Below are positions 6,713 through 13,146 of a DNA stretch of 22,230 bases, piece after piece (the stretch's first letter is position 1; each line of letters starts with the position of its first letter). Under the pieces are notes generated by a model, which did not search any database, was not told the DNA's origin, and saw only the letters and a program-made list of their open reading frames with translations. This DNA is from CAZOWW01 sp964583765 (GTDB lineage Bacteria > Actinomycetota > Actinomycetes > Actinomycetales > Kineosporiaceae): assembly GCA_964583765.1 (NCBI GenBank), contig CAZOWW010000100.1:1-22230 (forward strand), written 5' to 3'. The translations under genes and the position numbers were made by a program.

Positions 6713-7053
6713 CCCCTGCCACACGTGGACCCCGGAGGACACCGGATCCCGCATCAGGTCACGAACAGATCTCGGCTGCTGGTGATTTGAGACTGACTTG
6801 AGCTGGGCTTAATGGTGGCTTGACGGCTCCCCTCGAGGATCGGACGCCTCGCGACGTCCCGGTCTCCCCGCCGGTCGGATCGCGGAGCGGCGTGGCTCCA
6901 CTGCCCGCGCGCCGTCCCACCGTGTCCTGCCGGACGTCCCCGGTGCGGTCGAGCCCGTCAGGTGATCGGCCGCCCCCGAGGACTGACCGGGCGCGTCGGT
7001 GCGGTCGTGACGACCGTGCGGCTTCCGGTCGTGTCGGAGGAGGTCAGTACGCC
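6713..7053 (+). other. Gene-free region between hisS and the ferric reductase gene
   Basis: A stretch of 341 bp with no convincing gene. An open frame in phase with the downstream gene starts at 6820, but its N-terminal part is Arg/Pro-rich without family character, and the good ribosome-binding site lies at 7038-7044. The region holds the 11-bp AT-rich ladder (6785-6828) and a small palindrome CGGTCG-TGA-CGACCG at 7002-7016, 37 nt before the start codon. I see no clear terminator after hisS. Confidence 0.6.
6785..6828 (+). promoter_or_regulatory. Four AT-rich half-sites on an 11-bp ladder (response-regulator-like array)
   Basis: Four consecutive 11-mers start at 6785, 6796, 6807 and 6818: ATTTGAGACTG, ACTTGAGCTGG, GCTTAATGGTG, GCTTGACGGCT. 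Positions 3-4 (TT) and 6 (A) are invariant, and the first half is AT-rich against a very GC-rich background. Seven conserved plus four loose bases at 11-bp spacing is the pattern bound head-to-tail by OmpR/PhoB-family regulators. The last copy contains TTGACG, which could also be a -35 element. Which gene it controls is not certain; the ferric reductase gene starts 225 nt downstream. Confidence 0.5.
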
Positions 7054-8385
7054 ATGGGTGGTCGGCTGTGGGTCTTCTGCCTGCGTCTGTGGTGGCTGGG
7101 GGCGTTCGCGGCCCTGCTCCTCGTGCCGCTCGCGCTCAGCGTGACCGCGGGCGGGCGGGGGGACCTGCCGATCGAGATCTCGTTGGCCCTGGGGCTGCTG
7201 GCCTTCTCCATGGTGATCGCCGCGGCGGTGCTGCCCTCCCGGGTGCGCTCGATCAGCCGGGTGCTGGGCGTGGAGGCCATCCTCGGCTGGCACCGGTGGC
7301 TGGGCCTGGCCGCGATTCTGCTCACCCTGGCCCACGTGGTGTTCGTGCTCGTGCACCGACCGGCGGACATCCGGCTGCTCGACCTGCGCAGCGACCCGCC
7401 CCGCGCCAAGGCGGCGACCCTGGCCACGCTGTGCCTGCTGGCCCTGTACGGGCTGATGTTGCTGCGTGCCCGGCTCCGGCGACGTTACGAGATCTTCCGG
7501 TTCCTGCACGCCGTCCTGGGCATCGCGGTGCTCGTGCTCGCGGGGCTGCACGTCTACTGGCTGAACCACCTGATCCGTGACCTCGCGATGCGGATCTGTT
7601 TCGTGTCCATCGCCGTGTTGACCCTGCTCGTGCTGGCCCGGCGCTGGGTCGTCAGCCCGCTGCTCGCGTACCGGCGTCCCTTCAAGGTGGTCGAGGTGCG
7701 GCGGGAGGCACCGGACGCCGTCACCCTGGCTCTGAAGCCCGTGGGACCGCATGCGCGCCCGTTCACGTTCCGGGCGGGTCAGTACGCGTGGCTGCGCCTG
7801 GGCAGTCCGTTCGCCGTGTTGAAGGAGCGGCCTTTCAGCATGTCCTCCGGCTCCCACGAGGGCGACCAGGTGGAGTTCACCGTCCGCGAGGTGGGCCGGA
7901 TGACCCGTCGGCTGGCCGCCGTCCGTCCGGGACAACGGGTCTACCTGGACGGTCCCCACGGGGCGCTGACCATGCCCCGGCGCCGGAGCGAGGGCGTGGT
8001 GTTCGTCGCGGGCGGGATCGGGATCACCCCGATCATGAGCATGCTGCGCACCCTCGCCGACGCCGGTGACCCCCGCCACCACCGGCTCGTCGTGGGGGTC
8101 CGCCGGGTGGAGGACGTGCTCTTCACCGAACAGATCAGCGACCTGCGGGCGCGCCTGCGCATGACCGTGGTGCTGGTGCTGAGTCAGCCGCACCCGCAGT
8201 GGCGGGGCCCGCACGGTCGCATCGACGCGGACCTGCTCGCGGACGTGCTGGGCCGGCGCAGGCGGGACCGGGTGGACGCCTACGTCTGCGGCCCCCCGCC
8301 CATGGTGACCTCGGTCGTGGCCCATCTGGTGGCCCTGGGCGTGCCGGCCTCCCGCGTGCACAGCGAGCAGTTCGACCTGGGTTGA
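7054..8385 (+). CDS. Ferric-reductase-like transmembrane flavoprotein
   Basis: Membrane oxidoreductase that would move electrons from cytoplasmic NAD(P)H via FAD and membrane haem to an acceptor such as Fe(III) or oxygen. The 443-residue product has about six transmembrane helices (residues 5-30, 43-62, 78-100, 120-138, 150-170, 178-198). Candidate haem ligands are His80 and His94 in one helix and His152 and His166 in another. They are followed by an FAD-binding domain (FRAGQYAWLRLG 239-250, ERPFSMSS 258-265) and an NAD(P)-binding domain (AGGIGITPIMSML 319-331; CGPPPM 412-417). This is the ferredoxin-reductase-like layout shared with FRE and NOX enzymes. Start ATG 7054 has AGGAGGT 9 nt upstream. 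No siderophore, transporter or peroxidase gene is adjacent, so the physiological acceptor is unknown. Confidence 0.92.
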   Translation: MGGRLWVFCLRLWWLGAFAALLLVPLALSVTAGGRGDLPIEISLALGLLAFSMVIAAAVLPSRVRSISRVLGVEAILGWHRWLGLAAILLTLAHVVFVLVHRPADIRLLDLRSDPPRAKAATLATLCLLALYGLMLLRARLRRRYEIFRFLHAVLGIAVLVLAGLHVYWLNHLIRDLAMRICFVSIAVLTLLVLARRWVVSPLLAYRRPFKVVEVRREAPDAVTLALKPVGPHARPFTFRAGQYAWLRLGSPFAVLKERPFSMSSGSHEGDQVEFTVREVGRMTRRLAAVRPGQRVYLDGPHGALTMPRRRSEGVVFVAGGIGITPIMSMLRTLADAGDPRHHRLVVGVRRVEDVLFTEQISDLRARLRMTVVLVLSQPHPQWRGPHGRIDADLLADVLGRRRRDRVDAYVCGPPPMVTSVVAHLVALGVPASRVHSEQFDLG

Positions 8386-8424
8386 GCCCGGCTGTCGTCG
8401 CGGGACGTCGTGCGGGCAGGGGTC

Positions 8425-8506
8425 GCCGGTCGCGCCGCGGGGCCGGGGTGGCCGGTCGGGCCGCGGGATCGGGGCCGGGGTTACCGGTCAGGCCGCGGGA
8501 TCGGGG
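8425..8506 (+). repeat. Imperfect 26/33-bp tandem repeat between convergent genes
   Basis: Three related units (8425-8450, 8451-8483, 8484-8506), each built on CCGGTC-N-GGCCGCGGG or a close variant. The second and third share GGCCGCGGGATCGGGG. The repeat fills the gap after the ferric reductase gene and runs into the last codons of the convergent small gene. Confidence 0.75.
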
Positions 8507-8856
8507 CAGTCGCAGTCGATGGTCACGCGCAGGCGGGTGTCGTCCCGCTCCTCGATCCAGGTGCAGTCGGCGCCGCAGGCAGGGCAGTGGGCGGTGAAGC
8601 TCACCACGTCCGGGATCACCATGCCCCGCACCCGCCCCAGCCCGGGCCTGCGGGGCGGGAACGGACTCACGTTCGAGCGCACCTCGGCGTCGGTGAGGGA
8701 GCGGGGACCGACCTGCCGCGGGATCACCGGACCGGCCGGGGTGGGCGGCAGGATGCTCGGTGGCGGAACCGTCACCGGGCGCTCGGTGGGGGCTGGGATG
8801 CCCTCGGCAACACGCTCGGCGGAGAGCTGCGTGATGTCCGGGGTGGTGCGGACCAT
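8488..8856 (-). CDS. Small zinc-ribbon-like protein (hypothetical)
   Basis: A 122-residue protein I cannot assign to a named family. The first half (about 1-75) is Pro-rich and probably disordered, with an Arg/Pro patch at 65-77. The C-terminal part (about 78-122) looks like a compact zinc ribbon: Cys91-Pro-Ala-Cys94, Cys98, then after two predicted strands Cys115-Asp-Cys117. No membrane segment or signal peptide is seen. That it is a real gene is supported by ATG 8856 with GGAGG 5 nt upstream on the minus strand and by coherent cysteine spacing. It is divergent from the aldo/keto reductase gene, sharing a 268-bp control region, and converges on the ferric reductase gene. A role in nucleic-acid or protein binding is conceivable but unproven. 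Confidence 0.72.
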   Translation of the reverse strand: MVRTTPDITQLSAERVAEGIPAPTERPVTVPPPSILPPTPAGPVIPRQVGPRSLTDAEVRSNVSPFPPRRPGLGRVRGMVIPDVVSFTAHCPACGADCTWIEERDDTRLRVTIDCDCPDPAA

Positions 8857-8987
8857 GGGAACCTCCGCTGTGCGAGGGCGGGCCGTCGTCAGTGCCGGCG
8901 ACCCGGTGGAGGCACCGGGGTCGTCGTTCCCTGCATCGGCGTGCGGACGCCCGGAGGTGAGTCCCTACCGCGCCTGCGGCCCGGGGA

Positions 8988-9001
8988 CACCCGTCCGGGT
9001 G
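8988..9001. promoter_or_regulatory. 14-bp palindrome in the divergent control region
   Basis: CACCCG-TC-CGGGTG, a perfect 6-bp inverted repeat, 13 bp before the 20-bp triple repeat and midway between the divergent starts at 8856 and 9125. It may be an operator; short GC-rich palindromes are also expected by chance in this genome. Confidence 0.25.
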
Positions 9002-9014
9002 ATGATCTTGCGCC

Positions 9015-9074
9015 CGAACCCGTCGTGCCGCTGCCGAACCTGTCGTGCTGCGGTCGAACCTGTCGTGTTGCCGT
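9015..9074 (+). repeat. Three 20-bp tandem repeats upstream of the aldo/keto reductase gene
   Basis: Units at 9015-9034, 9035-9054 and 9055-9074, each beginning CGAACC, followed by CGTCGTG or TGTCGTG and a variable end. They end 38 bp before the -10 box at 9113. The 20-bp period is about two helical turns and is not a multiple of 3, as expected for non-coding DNA. Confidence 0.88.
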
Positions 9075-9112
9075 CGGGGCGGGACTGTTGCTGCCGTTCC
9101 GGGCGCACGACC

Positions 9113-9118
9113 TAGGGT
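9113..9118 (+). promoter_or_regulatory. -10 box of a probably leaderless aldo/keto reductase transcript
   Basis: TAGGGT ends 6 nt before the ATG at 9125, with no Shine-Dalgarno in between: a classic leaderless arrangement. TTGCTG at 9088-9093 could be a weak -35 at 19-bp spacing. Confidence 0.55.
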
Positions 9119-9124
9119 GGGCAC

Positions 9125-10111
9125 ATGCGGACGACGACGTGGCAAAGGGCAGGATTGACCACCAGCACGGTGGGACTGGGTTGCTGGCAGCTGGGCTCGG
9201 ACTGGGCGGAGCTCGCCGAGGGCGACGCCCTCGCGGTGCTCGGGGCCGCGGTCGAGTCCGGGGTGACCCTGTTCGACACCGCCGATGTGTACGGCGACGG
9301 GCGCAGCGAGCGGCTCATCGGCCGTTTCCTGGCGGACCACCCCGACGCGGGTGTGACCGTGATCACGAAGGCCGGACGCCGGGCGAACCCGCACGTGGCC
9401 GCCGCGTACACCCCCGAGGCCCTGCGGGGGTGGGTCGACCGCAGCCGCGCGAATCTCGGCACGGAGCGGCTCGAGCTGGTGCAGCTGCACTGCCCCCCAC
9501 CGGAGGTGTTCACCTCGTCGGCGGTCTTCGACGTGCTCGACGGCCTCGTCGAGGCGGGGGCCATCGCCCGGTACGGCGTCTCCGTGGAGACCTGCGAGCA
9601 GGCCCTGGCCGCGATCGCGCGCCCGCACGTGGCCAGCGTGCAGATCATCCTGAACATCTTCCGGCGCAAGCCCCTGGAGCAGGTGTTGCCGGCCGCGCAG
9701 GCGGCAGGGGTCGCCGTGATCGCGCGGGTGCCGCTCGCCAGCGGCCTGCTCTCGGGTCGCTACGACGCGTCGACGACCTTCGGCCCGGGGGACCACCGTA
9801 CGTACAACCGTGAGGGCAAGGCCTTCGACATCGGCGAGACCTTCTCGGGAGTGCCCTACCTGGTGGGAGTGCAGGCGGCGGCACGTGTGGCGGCGCTCGC
9901 GCCCGCCGGGGTGTCCACGGCTGCCTTCGCCCTGCGCTGGATCCTGGACCAGCCCGGGGTGAGCGTGGTCATCCCGGGGGCGAGCAGCCCGGCACAGGCG
10001 CGTGCCAACGCCGAGGCGGGGGACCTGCCCGCGCTCGACCCGGCGACGCTGTCCGCCCTGGCGGCCGTCTACGACGAGGAGATCCGCGAGCACGTGCACG
10101 AACGCTGGTGA
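9125..10111 (+). CDS. Aldo/keto reductase
   Basis: NADP(H)-dependent oxidoreductase with a TIM-barrel fold, 328 residues, cytoplasmic. The catalytic tetrad is visible as Asp51 and Tyr56 (FDTADVYGDGRSE), Lys82 (ITKAGRR) and His122 (VQLHCPP). Later elements fit the general oxidoreductase branch of the family: GVSVET, ARVPLASGLLSGRY, and the NADP-binding end VSVVIPGASSPAQARANAEA (around residues 279-298). The substrate cannot be predicted. ATG 9125 is the first start in frame and has a TANNNT box 6 nt upstream. It appears monocistronic: the next gene, aspS, starts 229 bp later from its own -10 box. Confidence 0.94.
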   Translation: MRTTTWQRAGLTTSTVGLGCWQLGSDWAELAEGDALAVLGAAVESGVTLFDTADVYGDGRSERLIGRFLADHPDAGVTVITKAGRRANPHVAAAYTPEALRGWVDRSRANLGTERLELVQLHCPPPEVFTSSAVFDVLDGLVEAGAIARYGVSVETCEQALAAIARPHVASVQIILNIFRRKPLEQVLPAAQAAGVAVIARVPLASGLLSGRYDASTTFGPGDHRTYNREGKAFDIGETFSGVPYLVGVQAAARVAALAPAGVSTAAFALRWILDQPGVSVVIPGASSPAQARANAEAGDLPALDPATLSALAAVYDEEIREHVHERW

Positions 10112-10136
10112 TGTTGCCCCGGTCGCTCCGCGGCGG

Positions 10137-10173
10137 CTCGGGATCGCGGGACTCCAGTTCCCGAGAACCCGAG
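10137..10173 (+). terminator. Imperfect hairpin after the aldo/keto reductase gene
   Basis: Outer arms CTCGGG (10137-10142) and CCCGAG (10168-10173), with inner arms CGGGA (10147-10151) and TCCCG (10159-10163), 25 nt past the stop codon. The internal loops make this a weaker call than the terminator after aspS. Confidence 0.35.
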
Positions 10174-10183
10174 CCTGCTGACC

Positions 10184-10252
10184 GGCACCGGTCGTCCGGG
10201 CCGGGCACCGGTCGTCCAGGGGCGCGCGCTGGTCGTCCGGGGCCGGGCACCG
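10184..10252 (+). repeat. About 20-bp tandem repeat upstream of aspS
   Basis: Two close 20-bp copies (10184-10203, 10204-10223; GGCACCGGTCGTCC core), a third with a changed start (GCGCGCTGGTCGTCC), and a trailing GGGCACCGG. It ends 8 bp before the TAGGAT box and fills the expected -35 region of the aspS promoter. Confidence 0.8.
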
Positions 10253-10260
10253 GGCGCGCG

Positions 10261-10266
10261 TAGGAT
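10261..10266 (+). promoter_or_regulatory. Probable -10 box for aspS
   Basis: TAGGAT fits the TANNNT consensus. Transcription would start near 10273, leaving a leader of about 68 nt before GTG 10341. The matching -35 region is inside the 20-bp repeat tract. Confidence 0.4.
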
Positions 10267-10340
10267 CGCGGCACGGGCACCAGGCCCCCAGATCTGTGGG
10301 AACCCAGAACCTGTCGAACGCCGTCGAGAAGAGGACCACC

Positions 10341-12134
10341 GTGTTGCGCACCCACGAGGCCGGCAGCCTTCGCGCCGACCACGCCGGAACGTCCGTCACC
10401 CTCACCGGGTGGGTGGACGGTCGGCGTGATCACGGGGGCGTGGCCTTCCTCGATCTCCGGGACGCCTCCGGTGTGGTGCAGGTCGTCGTCCGCGACGAGG
10501 TGCTCGACTCCGACGAGGCCCGCGGGACGCGTGCGGAGTACTGCCTGCGGGTGACCGGCGAGGTCCGGTTGCGCCTGGAGGGCAAGGAGAACCCGGACCT
10601 GGCCACCGGTGCCGTCGAGGTGGTCGCCTCGGGCGTCGAGGTGCTCAACGAGTCCGCGCCGCTGCCCTTCCAGATCAGCGAACACGTCGAGGTCGGCGAG
10701 GAGGCCCGGCTGCGCTACCGCTACCTGGATCTGCGCCGTCCGACGGCGGCCTCGCTGTTGCGCCTGCGCAGCCGGGCGAGCAGGGCTGCCCGGGAGGTGC
10801 TCGAGCGGCACGACTTCGTGGAGATCGAGACCCCCACCCTCACGCACTCCACCCCTGAGGGGGCCCGGGACTTCCTGGTGCCGGCCCGCCTGTCGCCGGG
10901 GTCCTGGTACGCCCTGCCGCAGAGCCCGCAGCTGTTCAAGCAGTTGCTCATGGTGGCCGGGATGGAGCGGTACTACCAGATCGCCCGGTGTTACCGGGAC
11001 GAGGACTTCCGGGCCGACCGCCAGCCCGAGTTCACCCAGCTCGACATCGAGATGAGCTTCGTGGACCAGGACGACGTGATCACCCTCGGCGAGGAGGTCC
11101 TGGCGGCCCTGTGGCGGCTGATCGGGCACGAGATCAGCCTGCCGCTGCCGCGCATGACCTACGCCGAGGCGATGCGTCGGTTCGGCAGCGACAAGCCCGA
11201 CCTGCGCCTCGGGCTGGAGCTCGTCGAGTGCACGGAGTTCTTCCGGGAGACGCCGTTCCGCGTCTTCCAGGCCCCGTACGTGGGCGCCGTCGTGATGCCC
11301 GGGGGCGCCTCGCAGCCGCGCAAGACCCTCGACGCCTGGCAGGACTGGGCGCGTCAGCGGGGCGCGCGCGGCCTGGCCTACGTGCTCGTCGGCGAGGACG
11401 GCGAGCTGTCCGGGCCGGTGGCCAAGAACCTCTCCGAGGCCGAGCGGGCCGGGATCGCCGCCCACGTCGGCGCCGAACCGGGCGACTGCGTGTTCTTCGC
11501 CGCGGGTGCCACCAAGCCGTCGCAAGCCCTGCTCGGCGCGGCGCGGCTGGAGATCGGGAACCGCCTCGGGCTGATCGACCACTCCCAGTGGTCGTTCCTG
11601 TGGGTCGTGGACGCCCCGCTGTTCGAGCCGGTCTCCGAGACCGGTGACGTCGCGCTCGGCTCCAGCGCCTGGACCGCGGTGCACCACGCGTTCACCTCGC
11701 CCAAGCCGGAGTGGCTCGACGACTTCGAGAAGGACCCCGGGAACGCCCTGGCCTACGCCTACGACATCGTCTGCAACGGCAACGAGATCGGCGGCGGCTC
11801 GATCCGTATCCACCGCCGCGACGTGCAGGAGCGGGTCTTCTCGGTGCTCGGGATCGACCCCGATCAGGCCCAGGAGCAGTTCGGCTTCCTCCTCGACGCG
11901 TTCCGGTTCGGCGCCCCGCCGCACGGTGGCATCGCGCTCGGCTGGGACCGCGTCGTCATGCTCCTCGGTGGGGCGGAGTCGATCCGGGACGTGATCGCCT
12001 TCCCGAAGTCGGGCGGGGGCTTCGACCCGTTGACGGGTGCCCCGGCGCCCATCACCGCGGCCCAGCGCACCGAGGCCGGGGTGGATGCCCGCCCGAAGGC
12101 AACCCCTGCCGCCGCGCCGCCCCCGAAGGCCTGA
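10341..12134 (+). CDS. aspS: Aspartyl-tRNA synthetase, probably non-discriminating
   Basis: Charges tRNA(Asp) with aspartate. The 597-residue product has an N-terminal OB-fold anticodon-binding domain (about 1-105), the class II catalytic core with RPTAASLLRLRSR, motif 2 (ARCYRDEDFRADRQPEFTQL, about 215-234), a bacterial GAD insertion domain (about 300-400) and motif 3 (GGIALGWDRVVMLL, about 530-543). The length is normal for bacterial AspRS. His31 (RRDHGG) and Gly81 (EGKENPDLATG) match, as I recall, the residues that relax tRNA choice in non-discriminating AspRS, so it may also form Asp-tRNA(Asn) for GatCAB. Start GTG 10341 has AGAGGA a few nt upstream and gives the usual N-terminus. The C-terminus ends in a short Pro/Ala/Lys tail. 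A strong terminator follows. Confidence 0.97.
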   Translation: MLRTHEAGSLRADHAGTSVTLTGWVDGRRDHGGVAFLDLRDASGVVQVVVRDEVLDSDEARGTRAEYCLRVTGEVRLRLEGKENPDLATGAVEVVASGVEVLNESAPLPFQISEHVEVGEEARLRYRYLDLRRPTAASLLRLRSRASRAAREVLERHDFVEIETPTLTHSTPEGARDFLVPARLSPGSWYALPQSPQLFKQLLMVAGMERYYQIARCYRDEDFRADRQPEFTQLDIEMSFVDQDDVITLGEEVLAALWRLIGHEISLPLPRMTYAEAMRRFGSDKPDLRLGLELVECTEFFRETPFRVFQAPYVGAVVMPGGASQPRKTLDAWQDWARQRGARGLAYVLVGEDGELSGPVAKNLSEAERAGIAAHVGAEPGDCVFFAAGATKPSQALLGAARLEIGNRLGLIDHSQWSFLWVVDAPLFEPVSETGDVALGSSAWTAVHHAFTSPKPEWLDDFEKDPGNALAYAYDIVCNGNEIGGGSIRIHRRDVQERVFSVLGIDPDQAQEQFGFLLDAFRFGAPPHGGIALGWDRVVMLLGGAESIRDVIAFPKSGGGFDPLTGAPAPITAAQRTEAGVDARPKATPAAAPPPKA

Positions 12135-12180
12135 CCGGGACAACGCCGGCCCGGACGACGGGACGGACTGATCGTCAGCG

Positions 12181-12217
12181 AGAGGCTCCGGGATCCACCG
12201 AGGATCCCGGAGCCTCT
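12181..12217 (+). terminator. Strong intrinsic terminator after aspS
   Basis: A perfect 16-bp stem (12181-12196 with 12202-12217; AGAGGCTCCGGGATCC and its complement) with a 5-nt loop, 46 nt past the aspS stop and followed by TTCG. It isolates aspS from the pirin gene. Confidence 0.85.
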
Positions 12218-12278
12218 TCGCCGTCGGACCCTGGGCCGGTTCCTGGGTCGGGGTGCCCGGTCAATGGGAATAGATGAA

Positions 12279-12311
12279 GCATCAACTACCTTGACGTCAG
12301 GTAGTTGATGC
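12279..12311. promoter_or_regulatory. 13-bp-arm palindrome before the pirin gene (candidate operator)
   Basis: A perfect inverted repeat, GCATCAACTACCT (12279-12291) and AGGTAGTTGATGC (12299-12311), with centre TGACGTC. It is far more AT-rich than its surroundings and lies 41 bp before the pirin start. Possible promoter elements overlap it (TACCTT at 12287-12292, TTGACG at 12291-12296). The TAGTTGAT/ATCAACTA arms resemble MarR-type dimer sites; no regulator gene is nearby. Confidence 0.6.
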
Positions 12312-12352
12312 CTTGTCGCCCTCACCACCGACCTCACGACCCGGAGGGCACC

Positions 12353-13120
12353 GTGAGCACTGCGAATCTCACCCCCGTCGTCGACGTGCGCCGGGCCGCC
12401 GAGCGGTTCCGGACCGACGCCGGCTGGCTGGACTCCCAGCACTCGTTCTCGTTCGGTCATCACCACGACGCGAGGAACACCCATCACGGGTTGCTGCTGG
12501 TCAACAACGACGACATCGTCGACCCGGGCACCGGCTTCGAGACCCACCCGCACCGGGACATGGAGATCGTCACCTGGGTCCTCCAGGGTTCCCTGGTGCA
12601 CCAGGACTCCGAGGGCCACAGCGGGGTGATCTACCCCGGCCTGGCACAGCGGATGAGCGCCGGGACCGGAATCCTGCATTCGGAGAAGAACGATTCCTGG
12701 CGCCTGAGCGGTGACCGCCACCAGGACCCGGTGCACTTCGTGCAGATGTGGGTCGTGCCGGACGAGCGCAACATCACCCCGGGCTACGAACAGCTCGAGA
12801 TCGAGCACGAGCGGCTGGCCGGCCGCCTGGTCCCGGTCGCCTCCGGGATGCCGCAGCACGACGGCGAGACGGCCATCCGGATCAAGAACCGTTACGCCGC
12901 CCTTCACGCGGCGCGGCTGCAGCCGGGCCAGAGCGTGCACCTGCCGGAGGCGCCGTTCCTGCACCTCTTCGTCCCGACCGGCTCGGTGGTCCTCGAGGGC
13001 GCAGGCCTGCTCCGCACCGGCGACGCCGTGCGGTTCGTCGCCACCGGGGGCCAGAAGGTCACCGCGAGCGAACCGGCCGAGATCCTGGTCTGGGAGATGC
13101 ACGCCACGCTCGCGGCCTGA
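12353..13120 (+). CDS. Pirin family protein
   Basis: A bicupin iron-binding protein of 255 residues. The N-terminal cupin carries the pirin metal-site pattern: His65 and His67 (THPHRDMEIVTWV), then His109 and Glu111 (GTGILHSEKND). The conserved HSFSFGHHHD (30-39) and NNDDIVDPGTGF are also present. Bacterial relatives such as YhhW oxidise quercetin in vitro, while other pirins bind regulators; the role here is unknown. Start GTG 12353 has GGAGGG 5 nt upstream and gives MSTANLTPVVDVRRAAERF, as in relatives; the frame is open further upstream to 12305 but without family-like sequence. The gene stands alone between the aspS terminator and the convergent MMPL gene (26 bp between stops). Its control is probably through the palindrome upstream. 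Confidence 0.95.
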   Translation: MSTANLTPVVDVRRAAERFRTDAGWLDSQHSFSFGHHHDARNTHHGLLLVNNDDIVDPGTGFETHPHRDMEIVTWVLQGSLVHQDSEGHSGVIYPGLAQRMSAGTGILHSEKNDSWRLSGDRHQDPVHFVQMWVVPDERNITPGYEQLEIEHERLAGRLVPVASGMPQHDGETAIRIKNRYAALHAARLQPGQSVHLPEAPFLHLFVPTGSVVLEGAGLLRTGDAVRFVATGGQKVTASEPAEILVWEMHATLAA

Positions 13121-13146
13121 GGACGAGGACTGCGGTGCCGGCGGGA

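Noticed and set aside
4499..6754. 751-codon open frame on the minus strand across the metallo-hydrolase gene and hisS
   Set aside because: It is antisense to two clearly recognised genes and its product is His/Pro/Arg-rich low complexity.
6820..7053. N-terminal extension of 78 residues on the ferric reductase
   Set aside because: The upstream codons encode Arg/Pro-rich sequence without family similarity, and a strong AGGAGGT site lies 9 nt before ATG 7054.
6713..7053. IdeR/DtxR iron box before the ferric reductase gene
   Set aside because: I found no match to the TTAGGTTAG-type palindrome; the AT-rich element present is a direct-repeat ladder.
9015..10252. CRISPR array suggested by the 20-bp repeats
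   Set aside because: The repeats abut each other with no unique spacers, there are only three copies per tract, and no cas gene is present.
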